Positions 19,701-30,274 of a stretch of 64,000 nucleotides of DNA are shown here, piece after piece. The notes beneath the pieces are model-generated. The model was given only the letters and a program-made list of their open reading frames with translations. It was not told the DNA's origin and ran no database searches. Position 1 is the first letter of the stretch, and the number at the start of each line of letters is the position of its first letter. This DNA is from an uncultured Cohaesibacter sp. (GTDB taxonomy: Bacteria; Pseudomonadota; Alphaproteobacteria; Rhizobiales; Cohaesibacteraceae): positions 4,718,501 to 4,782,500 of the forward strand of contig NZ_OY762934.1 of the NCBI RefSeq assembly GCF_963667045.1. Direction: 5' to 3'. A program made the position numbers and the translations under genes.

Positions 19701-21170
19701 TCCGGGAACAACTATCTTGAAGGCGGCAATGGCAATGACACCCTGTTTGGAGGTGGTGGTGACGATACCCTTGATGGTGGAACTGGCACGGATAACATGA
19801 TTGGTGGTGCTGGTAACGATACCCTTGATGGTGGAACTGGCGCGGACACCATGAATGGTGGTGCGGGGAATGATACCTACTATGTCGATAATGTGGGCGA
19901 CAAGATCACCGAAGCGCTTAACGGAGGCACCGATCGTGTGTTTTCTTCAGTGTCCTATCGCCTGTGGGAACATAGCCAAGATATTGAAAACCTGATCCTC
20001 ACCGGGACTGCCAATATCAACGGTTCCGGCAATGGCCTGAACAATGGCATCGCCGGCAATTCCGGGAACAACTATCTTGAAGGCGGCAATGGCAATGACA
20101 CCCTGTTTGGAGGTGGTGGTGACGATACCCTTGATGGTGGAACTGGCACGGATAACATGATTGGTGGTGCTGGTAACGATACCCTTGATGGTGGAACTGG
20201 CGCGGACACCATGAATGGTGGTGCGGGGAATGATACCTACTATGTCGATAATGTGGGCGACAAGATCACCGAAGCGCTTAACGGAGGCACCGATCGTGTG
20301 TTTTCTTCAGTGTCCTATCGCCTGTGGGAACATAGCCAAGATATTGAAAACCTGATCCTCACCGGGACTGCCAATATCAATGGTTCCGGCAATGGCCTGA
20401 ACAATGGCATCGCCGGCAATTCCGGGAACAACTATCTTGAAGGCGGCAATGGCAATGACACCCTGTTTGGAGGTGGTGGTGACGATACCCTTGATGGTGG
20501 AACTGGCACGGATAACATGATTGGTGGTGCTGGTAACGATACCCTTGATGGTGGAACTGGCGCGGACACCATGAATGGTGGTGCGGGGAATGATACCTAC
20601 TATGTCGATAATGTGGGCGACAAGATCACCGAAGCGCTTAACGGAGGCACCGATCGTGTGTTTTCTTCAGTGTCCTATCGCCTGTGGGAACATAGCCAAG
20701 ATATTGAAAACCTGATCCTCACCGGGACTGCCAATATCAACGGTTCCGGCAATGGCCTGAACAATGGCATCGCCGGCAATTCCGGGAACAACTATCTTGA
20801 AGGCGGCAATGGCAATGACACCCTGTTTGGAGGTGGTGGCAATGACACTCTGTTTGGAGGTAATGGCAATGACATCCTGCTTGGCGGTGCCGACAATGAT
20901 AGGCTGATCGGTGGTGGCGGTAACGACACCGTGACGGGTGGCGCTGGTGTGGATACCTTTGTCTTTCTGACACATGGTGAAGCGGACGTCATTACTGACT
21001 TCCAGAACGGGGTTGACCTTCTCGAAATCGGAACGGGAGTGAATTCTCTTGCTCAGGTTACGGTCACGGATGTTGGTGCCGATACGGTCTTGCAGTTTGA
21101 TGGCAACTCGCTGACCCTCAAAAACTTTGATCACGCACTGATCAGTGCAGATGACTTCAGTTTCGTCTAA
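16785..21170 (+). CDS. Giant RTX calcium-binding protein with beta-propeller-like and vWA domains
   Basis: A 1461-residue secreted protein. Residues about 15-370 form repeated blade-like units ([17 protein letters not shown], each about 50 residues), resembling a lactonase-type beta-propeller. A short RTX block follows (about 385-430, [13 protein letters not shown] type). A von Willebrand A domain at about 475-650 carries the MIDAS motif DVSNS. Long RTX arrays (GGxGxDxLxGG) fill about 755-1410, and the C-terminal 60 residues ([15 protein letters not shown]...[17 protein letters not shown]) are a typical type I secretion signal. There is no N-terminal signal peptide. GAAGGGGG precedes the chosen ATG by six bases. 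A role in adhesion or biofilm is plausible; no catalytic site is evident. Confidence 0.92.
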   Translation: MSSAIRENLVNRYNISSTSLGLDGVYDVHSVQVEDRTYVYAAGSNSDAIVIFELRADGELTYIKTVVDDNSLVLNGASSLASAVVGTDQYLFVQSFYDESISVFRIGDDGDLTAVDQIVDDATLALSNDGGKMAVAVAGGQTYLIAAGGAEDGVSVFRVATDGTLTNTDNVFDADELAYGLDRATHVESAIIGGVSYVFVTGNYENAVNVFRLNANGTLDLTDSLVDEGDLELYRAADMATAVIGGVTYLFVGGNSDAGVSVFSVDATGTLTNVFNLSDGTLLSSVEGLETFEMAGDHYLVANGYGYDRLSYYKIGTDGSLTLADSVVDDASLSLNGSAQSTVAMIDGHTYIISSGQYDDGLSTFEVGLSNLPINGTSDADILTGTELDDEINGLGGNDIIMGGDADDTLSGDGGDDVVDGGSGNDKLFGDGLQTQTISNTVTVPSTQQQLSLTATLPSSSNASEIEISGYISRASLQTTDFNIVYVIDVSNSMNSSFVGTETVGDLNGDGSSNTLLDGAIASYEAMTKSLIDAGVSGSDLAIVSFSDYAYNIYNSTVYGDVSGALRSLNDLSGTNFKAGLQYAISALKQMGSGENRVFFLSDGVNNSSSSTFADEVATLLDPNGLNAEIRSVGLGLNADVEGGLDLLDDGIDNSSAERVLTPSELTAGLSGTPVETSEVARIEVLVNGHVVRTILPTAFTSTPFGLQYNATVSGLSTTANDVVTVRMIASDAAATTAQASVTLSNAASDEGNDVLLGHEGDDTLYGNGGDDRLLGGDGSDVLFGGAGNDVLDGGRGVDRMEGGAGNDTYYVNLREDTVFEGWNAGTDRVFAGVSYRLWEHSQNIENLILTGTANINGSGNGLNNGIAGNSGNNYLEGGNGNDTLFGGGGDDTLDGGTGTDNMIGGAGNDTYYVDNVGDKITEALNGGTDRVFSSVSYRLWEHSQDIENLILTGTANINGSGNGLNNGIAGNSGNNYLEGGNGNDTLFGGGGDDTLDGGTGTDNMIGGAGNDTLDGGTGADTMNGGAGNDTYYVDNVGDKITEALNGGTDRVFSSVSYRLWEHSQDIENLILTGTANINGSGNGLNNGIAGNSGNNYLEGGNGNDTLFGGGGDDTLDGGTGTDNMIGGAGNDTLDGGTGADTMNGGAGNDTYYVDNVGDKITEALNGGTDRVFSSVSYRLWEHSQDIENLILTGTANINGSGNGLNNGIAGNSGNNYLEGGNGNDTLFGGGGDDTLDGGTGTDNMIGGAGNDTLDGGTGADTMNGGAGNDTYYVDNVGDKITEALNGGTDRVFSSVSYRLWEHSQDIENLILTGTANINGSGNGLNNGIAGNSGNNYLEGGNGNDTLFGGGGNDTLFGGNGNDILLGGADNDRLIGGGGNDTVTGGAGVDTFVFLTHGEADVITDFQNGVDLLEIGTGVNSLAQVTVTDVGADTVLQFDGNSLTLKNFDHALISADDFSFV
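19501..20839 (+). repeat. Tandem 360-bp coding repeats, about 3.7 copies
   Basis: Units begin at 19501, 19861, 20221 and 20581 (partial), with a period of exactly 360 bp (120 codons). By eye they are identical except for one silent AAT/AAC base: T at 19661, C at 20021, T at 20381, C at 20741. A shorter, 300-bp-spaced relative precedes them (19201-19500), lacking a 60-bp block. Each unit encodes a linker and RTX motifs. Confidence 0.95.
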
Positions 21171-21226
21171 AGTGGTCAAATAGTAGGAGCGATCAATTTT
21201 TCCTTGCTCCGAGATGGTAGCGAATA

Positions 21227-21277
21227 CCGCCCATGCCTCACGAAGTGAATTCTTCATGATGACATGGGCGGCGTTTT
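21227..21277 (+). terminator. Terminator after the RTX gene
   Basis: Arms CCGCCCATG (21227-21235) and CATGGGCGG (21263-21271) with a 27-nt loop, followed by CGTTTT. The rest of the gap to recA (21278-21520) shows no gene. Confidence 0.7.
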
Positions 21278-21521
21278 GCATTCTTCTACCGTGGTTTGGC
21301 CATCTATGGCTTTTGCCCGACTTTTCCTCTTTATTCGTCCAGACAGACCTGTTCAATCCGTTTCCAGATCTTGAATGTGGTAGGCTTTCCACGAATCAAA
21401 TGCCGCAAGGCGGCCTTGCCAGCCTCTTTGCAAGATCTTGATACGCTGGGAGTTTTCCCCTTGGAACAAGGTGTGAACACAAGGCAATTTTTCTTTTTTT
21501 GTCAGTGGGTTGATTGTTGTC

Positions 21522-21549
21522 TTGAAAACGAGAACAAAATGTGTACATT
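21522..21549 (+). promoter_or_regulatory. recA promoter with SOS-box-like element
   Basis: TTGAAA (21522-21527) and TACATT (21544-21549) are spaced by 16 bp. Overlapping them is GAAC-N7-GTAC (21532-21546), one base away from the alphaproteobacterial LexA consensus GAAC-N7-GAAC (reverse complement of GTTC-N7-GTTC). LexA control is likely but not certain. Confidence 0.6.
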
Positions 21550-21595
21550 AATCGCAGTTGCACAAGCGTGTCCGCTATGAAGAATGGAACCCAAA

Positions 21596-22672
21596 ATGGC
21601 ACAGAATAGTCTCCGGTTGGTCGAAGGAAGCAGCATGGACAAGACAAAAGCATTGGAAGCCGCCCTATCGCAGATTGATCGCGCATTCGGCAAGGGTTCT
21701 GTGATGAAACTGGGCCAGCGTGAGGTGGTCGAAATGGAGTCCATTCCAACTGGCTCTCTGGGACTGGATATCGCTCTTGGCATTGGTGGTTTGCCCAAAG
21801 GCCGTATCATCGAGGTCTATGGACCGGAGTCGTCCGGTAAGACGACGCTCGCCCTGCATGTGATTGCGGAGTCTCAGAAGCGGGGCGGCATTTGCGCCTT
21901 TGTGGATGCTGAGCATGCACTCGATCCGATTTATGCCCGCAAGCTTGGTGTGGATATTGACAATCTGCTGATCTCTCAGCCGGATGCGGGCGAACAGGCG
22001 TTGGAAATTTCGGATACTCTGGTGCGGTCCGGTGCCGTTGATGTGCTGGTGATCGACTCTGTTGCTGCTCTGACGCCGCGTGCGGAGCTGGAAGGCGAGA
22101 TGGGGGATTCCCTTCCCGGTCTTCAGGCGCGCCTTATGAGTCAGGCCATGCGCAAGCTGGCGGGATCTATTTCCCGCACCAACTGTATGGTTATTTTCAT
22201 CAACCAGATCCGCATGAAGATCGGTGTGATGTTTGGTAGCCCTGAAACGACCACTGGCGGTAACGCGCTGAAGTTCTATGCGTCTGTCCGTCTGGACATC
22301 CGCCGCATTGGCTCTATCAAGGATCGTGACGAAATCGTTGGCAACCAGACGCGCGTCAAGGTCGTCAAGAACAAGGTTGCGGCACCGTTCAAGCAGGTCG
22401 AATTTGATATCACTTATGGCGAAGGGATCTCCAAACTGGGCGAGTTGCTTGATTTGGGCGTCAAGGCTGGCGTTGTCGAGAAGTCTGGTGCCTGGTTCTC
22501 CTATGATAGTCAGAGGCTTGGGCAGGGGCGCGAGAATTCCAAGACTTTCCTGAAAGAGAATCCGGGCATTGCCGATGAGATCGAAGTGGCCATCCGTCAG
22601 AGCGCCGGGCTAAAGCCTGGCCTTATCGATCTGGCTTCGAGCGAAGACGGCGATGCTGACGGTGCGGAATGA
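21596..22672 (+). CDS. recA: Recombinase RecA
   Basis: A 358-residue RecA. Walker A (GPESSGKTT), the VDAEHALD and [13 protein letters not shown] segments, loop L1/L2 parts ([27 protein letters not shown]) and an acidic C-terminal tail (EDGDADGAE) are all intact. It forms ATP-dependent filaments on single-stranded DNA, drives strand exchange and promotes self-cleavage of LexA and phage repressors, including plausibly the S24 repressor at 62.5 kb. The chosen start ([10 protein letters not shown]) matches the usual rhizobial RecA start; an ATG 12 bases upstream is also in frame. The alaS gene follows, a common order in this group. Confidence 0.98.
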   Translation: MAQNSLRLVEGSSMDKTKALEAALSQIDRAFGKGSVMKLGQREVVEMESIPTGSLGLDIALGIGGLPKGRIIEVYGPESSGKTTLALHVIAESQKRGGICAFVDAEHALDPIYARKLGVDIDNLLISQPDAGEQALEISDTLVRSGAVDVLVIDSVAALTPRAELEGEMGDSLPGLQARLMSQAMRKLAGSISRTNCMVIFINQIRMKIGVMFGSPETTTGGNALKFYASVRLDIRRIGSIKDRDEIVGNQTRVKVVKNKVAAPFKQVEFDITYGEGISKLGELLDLGVKAGVVEKSGAWFSYDSQRLGQGRENSKTFLKENPGIADEIEVAIRQSAGLKPGLIDLASSEDGDADGAE

Positions 22673-23124
22673 AAAAATGCTCAGGAAGGTGCAATTCCAG
22701 CTCTGATCAATCATTCAGCTAAATTCTTGTTGAAGGGTCACCATGGGTGGCCCTTTTCCATGTGGGGTGGGTATTGCAGGCAATATATGGACAATTGTTG
22801 ACAGAAGCTGATGATAGCTCTGGGTTTTCTGCGTGAAAGTGATAGACAGGCGCAGTGATGCTCGGTAAAACTCGCCGGGAGTATGTTCAAAATTTGCCAA
22901 AGAAGAGCGTGACTTTCCCCTGTTTTGGCGTGTGTTCTCGGTCACGACACCATGGTTTTGATGGAAGGCGTGGCTTGATCATTGTGGGCTGTTGGTCTTC
23001 CGGGTGAGGCCTTCTGCGTGTCATGGTGATCCCTAGAATAGTCTGTCGCTGCTTTTCCGGTGGCAGAAAGTGAAATGGACGAAAGGTTCTGAGCCTCTGC
23101 GGGGGCAGGAAAAATTGGTGTGTC
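22673..23124. other. recA-alaS gap with recA terminator
   Basis: A 452-bp gap. It holds the recA terminator hairpin at 22733-22755 and presumably the alaS promoter. No gene or other clear structure is seen. Confidence 0.5.
22733..22757 (+). terminator. Terminator after recA
   Basis: 10-bp arms (22733-22742 and 22746-22755, one G-T pair) around a 3-nt loop, ending in TTTT. Confidence 0.85.
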
Positions 23125-25779
23125 ATGAGCGGTGTAAATGAAATTCGGTCTACCTTTTTGAATTACTTCAACAGTCATGGCCACGCCATCGTTGATTCCG
23201 GTCCTCTCGTTCCTCGAAATGACCCGACCCTGATGTTTACCAACGCGGGTATGGTGCAGTTCAAGAATGTCTTTACCGGTCTGGAGCAGCGCGACTACAA
23301 GCGCGCAGTGACGTCCCAGAAATGTGTTCGCGCTGGCGGCAAGCACAACGACCTCGACAATGTCGGCTACACCGCTCGCCATCACACCTTCTTCGAAATG
23401 CTCGGCAATTTTTCGTTCGGCGACTATTTCAAGGAAAACGCAATCGAATTCGCCTGGAATCTGATCACTAAGGAGTTCAGCCTTCCGAAGGAAAAGCTGC
23501 TGGTCACCGTGTATCACGAGGATGACGAAGCGTTCGATCTTTGGAAGAAGATCGCCGGCCTGCCGGATAGCAAGATCATCCGTATCCCGACCAGCGACAA
23601 CTTCTGGTCCATGGGCGAGACCGGCCCTTGCGGCCCTTGCTCCGAAATCTTCTATGATCATGGCGATCACATCTGGGGTGGACCTCCGGGCAGCCCTGAA
23701 GAAGACGGCGACCGTTTTATTGAAATCTGGAACCTCGTCTTCATGCAATACGAGCAGATTTCCAAGGATGAGCGCATCGATCTGCCCCGGCCTTCGATTG
23801 ACACGGGCATGGGCCTTGAGCGTATTGCTGCCGTGCTTCAGGGTACGCATGACAACTACGAAACCGACCTTTTCCGTGCACTCATCCAGAACAGCGTTGA
23901 TCTGACGGGCGTTGAAGAGCAGGGAGCGGCCAAGGCCAGCCACCGTGTCATTGCCGATCACCTGCGCTCAACCAGCTTCCTGATCGCCGACGGCGTGCTG
24001 CCATCCGCTGATGGCCGCGGTTATGTTCTGCGCCGTATTATGCGTCGTGCTATGCGCCATGCGCGTCTGCTTGGTTCGCAGGATCCGATTATCTACAAGA
24101 TGGTGCCAACGCTGGTGCGCGAAATGGGTCAGGCTTTTCCTGAGCTCGTCCGCGCCGAAGCCTTGATCACCGAAACCATCAAGCTGGAAGAATCCCGCTT
24201 TGGCAGAACCCTCAGCCGCGGTCTGCAGTTGCTCGATGACGCAACCGATGGAATGGGCAAGGGCGACAGCCTTGATGGCGATACTGCCTTCAAACTCTAT
24301 GATACCTATGGCTTCCCGCTCGATTTGACCCAGGACGCCCTGCGGGCTCGCAGCATCGAAGTGGACGTTGGCGGGTTCGACAAGGCCATGGCTCGCCAGA
24401 AGGCGGAAGCCAGAGCAAACTGGGCCGGTTCGGGTGAAGCTGCAACCGAGGCCATCTGGTTCGACCTTAGCGAAAAGGTTGGGGCAACCGACTTCCTCGG
24501 TTATGAGCGTGAACGCACCGAAGGGGCGATCACTGCTCTGGTCAAGGGGGGAGCCGAGGTCGACAACCTCAAGGCAGGAGATGAAGCCGGCATCATCCTT
24601 AACCAGACGCCATTCTATGGTGAATCCGGTGGTCAGGTCGGTGACACGGGCGTGATGATCGCCAATGGCATCCGCTTCGAAGTCCATGATACGGTCAAGA
24701 AAAACAATGGCATGTTTGTTCATATGGGCAAGCTCGTCGAAGGCTGTCTGAAAATTGGTGATGCTCTGGAACTGGTGGTTGATCATGATCGCCGGTCAGC
24801 CATTCGCGCCAATCACTCTGCCACCCATCTACTGCATGAAGCCCTGCGGGAAACGCTTGGCGATCATGTCGCCCAGAAGGGTTCCTTCGTAACGCCGGAC
24901 CGTCTGCGGTTCGACTTCTCTCATCAGAAGCCAGTCAGCGACGAAGAACTTGGCAAGATCGAGGAGATGGTCAATGAGATCGTTCTGCAGAACAGCCCGG
25001 TTGAAACCCGCATCATGGCAGTTGATGACGCCATCGAAGCTGGTGCCATGGCGCTGTTTGGCGAGAAATACGGCGATGAGGTTCGTGTGGTTTCCATGGG
25101 CAAGGCGCTCCATGGCGACAAGTCTGGCAAGACCTATTCCGTCGAGCTCTGCGGTGGCACCCATGTCAGCCGGACTGGCGATGTCGGGCTGGTAACTGTG
25201 GTGTCTGAAAGCGCGGTTGCTTCCGGTGTTCGTCGTATCGAAGCGTTGACGGGCAAGGAAGCACGCAGCTATCTGCATCAGCAGGATGAACGCGTCCGCA
25301 ATGCGGCCGGCATTCTGAAAGTGGCTCCGCATGATCTGCTCGATCGTCTCGAAGCGCTGGTTGCCGATCGTCGCAAGCTCGAAAAGGAACTGGCCGATGT
25401 CCGCCGGAAACTGGCAATGGGCGGTTCCGCCGGAGGCGGGGACGCTGTCAAGGAGGTCAATGGTGTGAAATTCCTCGCGCGCGTCGCAGAAGGCATTTCT
25501 CCGAAAGACCTCAAGGGCATGGTCGATCAGGGCAAGGAAAGCATCGGTTCGGGTGTTGTCGTCATGATTGCAGTATCAGAGGACAATAAGGTTGGCGTCG
25601 TGGTCGGTGTGACCGACGATTTGACGGATCGCTTCAACGCGGTGGAACTGGTCAAGGTTGCTGCGGAAACTTTGGGTGGTCGTGGTGGCGGTGGTCGTCT
25701 CGATATGGCTCAGGCTGGCGGCAAGGATGGCGAAAAGGCTGACGAAGCCATTGCAGCCATTGAGTCCCTGCTTGTTTGA
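23125..25779 (+). CDS. alaS: Alanyl-tRNA synthetase
   Basis: An 884-residue class II synthetase of normal length. The catalytic core (about 1-450) starts with the usual [14 protein letters not shown] and contains the motif 2 and 3 regions (for example [13 protein letters not shown]). The editing domain has the zinc ligands HSATH ([12 protein letters not shown]) and CGGTH, which hydrolyse mischarged Ser- and Gly-tRNA. A C-terminal DHHA1/C-Ala segment ([15 protein letters not shown]) ends the protein. It is followed by a strong terminator. Confidence 0.98.
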   Translation: MSGVNEIRSTFLNYFNSHGHAIVDSGPLVPRNDPTLMFTNAGMVQFKNVFTGLEQRDYKRAVTSQKCVRAGGKHNDLDNVGYTARHHTFFEMLGNFSFGDYFKENAIEFAWNLITKEFSLPKEKLLVTVYHEDDEAFDLWKKIAGLPDSKIIRIPTSDNFWSMGETGPCGPCSEIFYDHGDHIWGGPPGSPEEDGDRFIEIWNLVFMQYEQISKDERIDLPRPSIDTGMGLERIAAVLQGTHDNYETDLFRALIQNSVDLTGVEEQGAAKASHRVIADHLRSTSFLIADGVLPSADGRGYVLRRIMRRAMRHARLLGSQDPIIYKMVPTLVREMGQAFPELVRAEALITETIKLEESRFGRTLSRGLQLLDDATDGMGKGDSLDGDTAFKLYDTYGFPLDLTQDALRARSIEVDVGGFDKAMARQKAEARANWAGSGEAATEAIWFDLSEKVGATDFLGYERERTEGAITALVKGGAEVDNLKAGDEAGIILNQTPFYGESGGQVGDTGVMIANGIRFEVHDTVKKNNGMFVHMGKLVEGCLKIGDALELVVDHDRRSAIRANHSATHLLHEALRETLGDHVAQKGSFVTPDRLRFDFSHQKPVSDEELGKIEEMVNEIVLQNSPVETRIMAVDDAIEAGAMALFGEKYGDEVRVVSMGKALHGDKSGKTYSVELCGGTHVSRTGDVGLVTVVSESAVASGVRRIEALTGKEARSYLHQQDERVRNAAGILKVAPHDLLDRLEALVADRRKLEKELADVRRKLAMGGSAGGGDAVKEVNGVKFLARVAEGISPKDLKGMVDQGKESIGSGVVVMIAVSEDNKVGVVVGVTDDLTDRFNAVELVKVAAETLGGRGGGGRLDMAQAGGKDGEKADEAIAAIESLLV

Positions 25780-25844
25780 TGCAGGTGTGACGCCGCGGTT
25801 GTAGTCTGTTCGGTTTTTGTGCGGACCGCATATGGAAAATTGTT

Positions 25845-25880
25845 AATGCCACGTGTTTTGTAAAAACACGTGGCATTTCA
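25845..25880 (+). terminator. Terminator after alaS
   Basis: Perfect 15-bp arms (25845-25859 and 25863-25877) with a 3-nt loop; T residues occur within the 3' arm and after it. Confidence 0.85.
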
Positions 25881-26613
25881 ATGTGATGCATGCTCAGGGA
25901 AAAGGCTGGCGCCTCGCTTTCGGGTTTTTTCTGGTTGATATTTACAAAGCGCTTGATGAAATTGTTGATTTTTCCAGCCGCCTATCAACTCGAAATGGTG
26001 ATGAGAATAGTCATCTACAATTATTAAGTGAATAGTCTCGGAAAAGTATAGTGTTGTCTATTTACCGAAGTTTTGTTTTTCGCTACCAATATATTGGTCG
26101 TTCAGACCAGTGGCTGCCTAATCACCCGCTTGCCCACCACCTTGATTGATTAGGTAGCCACACCTAAACTTGGTTATTAAACGATATCTAAATTGACAAT
26201 ATTGTTCGGTTTCACTTTCATAAGGTTGAATGTGAAAAAGCTGAATCGTTTCTAATCATTGCAATCGACTGAATGACCCTGCACGGAGCGTGACGCGCAA
26301 CCGATTGATTGGTGGACCAGTTCTCGGTTGTGCTACGGATCTGATGCCCGTGGATTCCCGTTTCAGCTTTGGCTCTGTTTAATGACATGCCGCTCATCCT
26401 GATTGCGTTCGGCGGTCAGCATCATGTTTTGTTGTGAAGCGACAGCAGTCATGCTCTTCGAGCACAGGGAATTGGGCGTCAGGCCTTGCAATCGCGCCAA
26501 CTTTGCGCCACTACTCCCCCACGCTTTCAATAGCTTTCGTGTTTTCTTTGTCTGCTCTTTTCTGTCCGGCAGGGCAGGGGCAGGTGATTTTCGGATAAAA
26601 GAAAGAAGAAGAG
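25881..26613. other. Long intergenic region with an unexplained stem-loop
   Basis: About 730 bp without a convincing gene. It contains an inverted repeat with 15-bp arms (26110-26124 and 26147-26161; one G-T pair in RNA) and a 22-nt loop, not followed by a T-run, so it is not a normal terminator. It could be a small RNA, a mobile-element relic or a processing site. The trmJ promoter should lie near 26550. Confidence 0.5.
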
Positions 26614-27351
26614 ATGGATCCGGTCATCATTCTCGTCGAGCCACAATTGGGGGAGAATATCGGCATGGCAGCGCGTGCCATGGCGAACTTTGGGGTTACT
26701 GATTTGCGCCTTGTCCGGCCTCGTGATGGATGGCCAAGCGAAAAAGCGCGCAATGCCTCTTCCCGCGCCGACCATGTGATCGCCAAGACGCTGAATTTCG
26801 AAAGCGTCGAGGACGCTGTTGCCGATCTGGATTTTGTCTATGCGACCACCGCGCGTCAGCGCGACATGCTCAAGGACGTGCGCCATCCGGTTGAAGCTGC
26901 CCAGATCATGCGCAAGACCATCAACAACGGTGGCAAGGTGGGTATCCTGTTCGGGCGCGAGCGTTGGGGGCTCAACAATGACGAGGTTGCGCTGTCCAAC
27001 GAGATTTTGACACTGCCGGTTGATCCTGACTTCTCGTCCCTCAATATCGCCCAGGCCGTTCTGATCATCTGCTATGAGTGGCGGATGTCTGGCAGTGACC
27101 GCGAAGCGGCCCTGCCGTTTGAAACGCCGGATGTGCCGCGCGCCAGCAAGGAAGACATGGTACGGCTGTTCGATCATTTCGAAGAAGCGCTGGATGAAGT
27201 GGGCTTTTTCCGACCGCCGGAAAAGCGCCAGCACATGGTTCAGAATCTGCGTACAATCCTGCAGAAGGGCGATTGGGCCGAGCAGGAGGTACGGACCTTG
27301 CGCGGGGTTGTTGCGGCGCTTCAGCGTCGGCATGAGCGGCCCCGGCAGTAG
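26614..27351 (+). CDS. trmJ: tRNA (cytidine/uridine-2'-O-)-methyltransferase TrmJ
   Basis: A 245-residue SPOUT-family methyltransferase. The N-terminal VEPQLGENIGMAARAMANFG motif, the FGRERWGLNNDE segment and the knot-forming LNIAQAVLIICYEW segment are characteristic of TrmJ, which methylates the ribose at position 32 of certain tRNAs using SAM. The C-terminal helical extension supports dimer and tRNA contacts. The murI gene starts 33 bp later on the same strand. Confidence 0.93.
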   Translation: MDPVIILVEPQLGENIGMAARAMANFGVTDLRLVRPRDGWPSEKARNASSRADHVIAKTLNFESVEDAVADLDFVYATTARQRDMLKDVRHPVEAAQIMRKTINNGGKVGILFGRERWGLNNDEVALSNEILTLPVDPDFSSLNIAQAVLIICYEWRMSGSDREAALPFETPDVPRASKEDMVRLFDHFEEALDEVGFFRPPEKRQHMVQNLRTILQKGDWAEQEVRTLRGVVAALQRRHERPRQ

Positions 27352-27384
27352 TCGCTCGGTCTGAAGTCGGCTCGGGCGATGTGA

Positions 27385-28242
27385 GTGACGAAGATGGTCA
27401 GGAAGAAAGACCCCAATATTCTGGTTTTTGACTCCGGCTTTGGAGGGCTTTCAGTGTTGTCGGCCCTTACGGCCACGCTGCCATTTGCCAACTACATGTT
27501 TTTGGCGGATGATGCGCGCTTTCCCTACGGGGATCTCTCCGACGAGGAACTTATCGAGGGGTTGATTGCCCTGATCGAGAACACCTGTATGGACACCATG
27601 CCGGATCTGCTGGTGATTGCCTGCAATACGGCCTCCACGGTGGCGTTGACGGCGTTGCGGGCCCGCTTCTTCTTTCCCATCGTTGGCATCGTTCCGGCCA
27701 TCAAGCCGGCTGCCCATGCGACACGAACCGGCCACTTTGCTGTCATCGCTACGCCAGGAACCATCCGACGCTCCTACACGCGCGATCTGATCCGGGACTA
27801 TGCCTCGGGCTGTGTGGTTGATCTGGTCGCCTGCAATCAACTGGCGCGGCTGGCGGAAGCCTATCTGCTGGAAGGGGATCGCAACGAAGCGGCGGTGTAT
27901 GAAGAGGTGCGCTCGGTCTTTGAAGGCGGACAGGGGGATGATGTTGACGTCATCGTGCTCGGCTGTACCCACTATCCACTATTGTTGCCGGTGCTGCAGG
28001 CTGTTGCACCGCGTCCGGTGTTGTGGATCGACCCGGCCCATGCGGTGGCCCGCCGGGTGATGCATCTGCTTGAGCAGGAGTGGCAGGACTGTCTGGCCGG
28101 CGCCACTCCGGCACTGGTCGAGGCAAGGAGCCGCATTCGCTTTATGGCAACGGGGGGCGAAGCGCTGCGGTTGAGCCGGGCCTGGCAGGCTCTGGTTGAG
28201 GAAAAAGCCGATCAGGCGTCGTCTTGTGGAACAAATTCGTGA
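27385..28242 (+). CDS. murI: Glutamate racemase
   Basis: A 285-residue racemase that makes D-glutamate for peptidoglycan. The two catalytic cysteines lie in ACNTAST and LGCTHYP, and the N-terminal DSGFGGLSV motif is intact. It appears to start at GTG 27385; ATG 27394 (MVRKKDPN) is equally possible and would only trim three residues. It follows trmJ and ends before a terminator hairpin. Confidence 0.94.
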   Translation: MTKMVRKKDPNILVFDSGFGGLSVLSALTATLPFANYMFLADDARFPYGDLSDEELIEGLIALIENTCMDTMPDLLVIACNTASTVALTALRARFFFPIVGIVPAIKPAAHATRTGHFAVIATPGTIRRSYTRDLIRDYASGCVVDLVACNQLARLAEAYLLEGDRNEAAVYEEVRSVFEGGQGDDVDVIVLGCTHYPLLLPVLQAVAPRPVLWIDPAHAVARRVMHLLEQEWQDCLAGATPALVEARSRIRFMATGGEALRLSRAWQALVEEKADQASSCGTNS

Positions 28243-28313
28243 TTCTGCGCCAAAATCCGCGGATTCGATTTGACTTGCCAGGGCAAAGGCTCTAAACACC
28301 ATCCAATCTCTGC

Positions 28314-28336
28314 GGGGCCTGTTGTTGGCCCCCTTT
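28314..28336 (+). terminator. Terminator after murI
   Basis: GGGGCC (28314-28319) and GGCCCC (28327-28332) arms with a 7-nt loop, followed by C and TTT. Confidence 0.7.
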
Positions 28337-28354
28337 GATTTTTGACGCACCCGT

Positions 28355-28456
28355 GAAGACCAAGGAGCGCAACCATGGTCTTCTGTCGGATCCGGCTTCG
28401 GCCCAAGATCCCAGGAGGGGCGCGTTTTCTTAAAACGAGAACAAGGAAAACACGCG
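28355..28456 (+). promoter_or_regulatory. Structured rpsD leader
   Basis: Two hairpins lie before rpsD. One has 8-bp arms GAAGACCA/TGGTCTTC (28355-28362, 28376-28383). The second pairs CGCGTTTTC (28421-28429) with GAAAAC-A-CGCG (28446-28456) and would bury the AAGGA ribosome site at 28443-28447. S4 is a known translational self-regulator in other bacteria; that this leader is an S4 target is inference. Confidence 0.45.
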
Positions 28457-28457
28457 A

Positions 28458-29075
28458 ATGACTAAGCGCCATTCTCAGAAATACAAAATTGACCGCCGTC
28501 TCGGCGAAAACATCTGGGGTCGTCCGAAGTCCCCGGTCAACCGCCGTGAATATGGCCCGGGCCAGCATGGTCAGCGCCGCAAGGGCAAGCTGTCTGACTT
28601 CGGTCTGCAGCTGCGTGCCAAGCAGAAGCTCAAGGGCTACTACGGCAACATCTCCGAGAAGCAGTTCCTGCGCATATACAAGGAAGCAAACCGTCTGAAA
28701 GGCGATACCTCGGAAAACCTGATCGGTCTGCTGGAATCCCGTCTGGATGCCATCGTATACCGCGCCAAGCTTGTTCCGACCGTGTTCGCTGCACGCCAGT
28801 TCGTCAGCCATGGTCACCTCAAGGTCAACGGCCAGCGCGTCAACATCCCGTCCTACCGCTGCAAGGTTGGCGATGTGATCGAAGTGCGTGATCGCTCCAA
28901 GCAGCTCGCCATCATTCTGGAAGCTACCCAGATGGCTGAGCGCGATGTTCCCGACTACATCGAAGCTGATCACAACAAGCTGGTTGTCACCTTCAAAGCC
29001 CTGCCGCAGCTGGCCGACGTGCCTTATCCTGTGGTCATGGAACCGAACCTGGTGGTCGAATTCTATTCCCGTTAA
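28458..29075 (+). CDS. rpsD: 30S ribosomal protein S4
   Basis: A 205-residue S4 of standard length. It starts [20 protein letters not shown], has the [21 protein letters not shown] segment typical of alphaproteobacterial S4 without the zinc-finger cysteines, and carries the S4 RNA-binding domain (about 95-160, [33 protein letters not shown]). It nucleates 30S assembly on 16S rRNA. It stands alone here rather than in the alpha operon, as is usual in this order. A structured leader and a terminator flank it. Confidence 0.98.
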   Translation: MTKRHSQKYKIDRRLGENIWGRPKSPVNRREYGPGQHGQRRKGKLSDFGLQLRAKQKLKGYYGNISEKQFLRIYKEANRLKGDTSENLIGLLESRLDAIVYRAKLVPTVFAARQFVSHGHLKVNGQRVNIPSYRCKVGDVIEVRDRSKQLAIILEATQMAERDVPDYIEADHNKLVVTFKALPQLADVPYPVVMEPNLVVEFYSR

Positions 29076-29102
29076 GGGAAACGGATTGTCCGTCTTTTTC
29101 AG

Positions 29103-29127
29103 AAGGCTGCCCCAGTGGCAGCCTTTT
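29103..29127 (+). terminator. Terminator after rpsD
   Basis: Perfect 9-bp arms (29103-29111 and 29117-29125), a 5-nt loop, and TTTT at 29124-29127. Confidence 0.92.
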
Positions 29128-29238
29128 GTCGTTTCAGACGCAGAGATTCTTTCTTCTTCGGAAAGCATCCAATGCGCTGTTGAGCCTTGCTTCGGCATTT
29201 GCTAAGGCAAGGCAAACTGTTCACCGGGAATCATCACC

Positions 29239-30210
29239 ATGAGCGACACCGCCACGTCCATCCCTGAAGACCAGATCGCTGCCGGGCTCGCTGCCCTCCC
29301 GGAAGAGGATGATCTCTGTCATCCGATGTTTCGGGATGCGCCAAGTTCCGTGTCCTTCAAGAAGCTGCGCAAGCGGCTGCTGCGCAATGTGCGTGCGGCT
29401 ATTGAAGATTACAACATGCAGACCAAGGGGCAGAAGTGGCTTGTCTGTCTTTCTGGCGGCAAGGACTCCTATGGGCTTCTGGCCATTCTGCTGGATCTGA
29501 AATGGCGCGGGTTGCTTGATGTCGAGCTGCTTGCCTGCAACCTTGATCAGGCGCAGCCGGGGTTCCCGTCCGATGTACTGCCGCGCTTCTTCAAGCAGCA
29601 TGACATCCCCCATCATATCGAGCGGCAGGACACCTATTCCATCGTCAAGGACAAGATCCCGGAGGGGAACACCTATTGTTCTCTCTGCTCGCGTCTCAGA
29701 CGTGGCAACCTCTATCGCATTGCGCGGGAACATGGCTGCGACGCGGTCATTCTGGGCCATCATCGCGACGACATTCTGGAGACCTTCTTCCTCAACCTGC
29801 TGCATGGTGGTCGTCTGGCAACCATGCCGCCCAAGCTGAAGAACGAGGAAGGTGACCTGATGCTGTTCCGCCCGCTCGCCTATTGCGAGGAAAAGGATCT
29901 GGCCAAGTTTGCGGAGCTGATGCAGTTTCCGATCATTCCATGCGACCTGTGTGGCTCGCAAGACGGGTTGCAGCGTCAGGAAGTGAAGGCCATGCTGCAG
30001 GGCTTTGAGGCCCAGCACAAGGGGCGCACTCAGGTGATGTTCCGGGCGCTGTCGAATATCCGTCCGTCCCACATGCTGGACACCAAGCTGTTTGATTTTC
30101 AGGGCTTGTCGCTGGAGGATGACCGGGCAGGGGATGACAGCGACGATGCGGAAGGCTGTGCTGCCGTTTCAGCCCTGTCGAGCAGTTTCCTGCAGATGCA
30201 CGAAGGCTAA
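29239..30210 (+). CDS. ttcA: tRNA 2-thiocytidine biosynthesis protein TtcA
   Basis: A 323-residue PP-loop ATPase that inserts sulfur at C32 of tRNAs. The adenylation loop LSGGKDS and the two cysteine pairs CSLC and CDLC, which hold the iron-sulfur cluster, are intact, as is [14 protein letters not shown]. The C-terminal 40 residues are acidic and low in complexity. trmJ, acting on the same tRNA position, lies 2 kb upstream. Its 3' gap holds a perfect palindrome and a bidirectional terminator. Confidence 0.95.
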   Translation: MSDTATSIPEDQIAAGLAALPEEDDLCHPMFRDAPSSVSFKKLRKRLLRNVRAAIEDYNMQTKGQKWLVCLSGGKDSYGLLAILLDLKWRGLLDVELLACNLDQAQPGFPSDVLPRFFKQHDIPHHIERQDTYSIVKDKIPEGNTYCSLCSRLRRGNLYRIAREHGCDAVILGHHRDDILETFFLNLLHGGRLATMPPKLKNEEGDLMLFRPLAYCEEKDLAKFAELMQFPIIPCDLCGSQDGLQRQEVKAMLQGFEAQHKGRTQVMFRALSNIRPSHMLDTKLFDFQGLSLEDDRAGDDSDDAEGCAAVSALSSSFLQMHEG

Positions 30211-30274
30211 GAGCTTGTCGCGTTCATTTGCATTCACTTGACTTGCTCTATCAATTTGTTTGGGCGCGAATTCT

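Noticed and set aside
19501-20839. Possible CRISPR array
   Set aside because: The repeats are 360-bp coding units without unique spacers.
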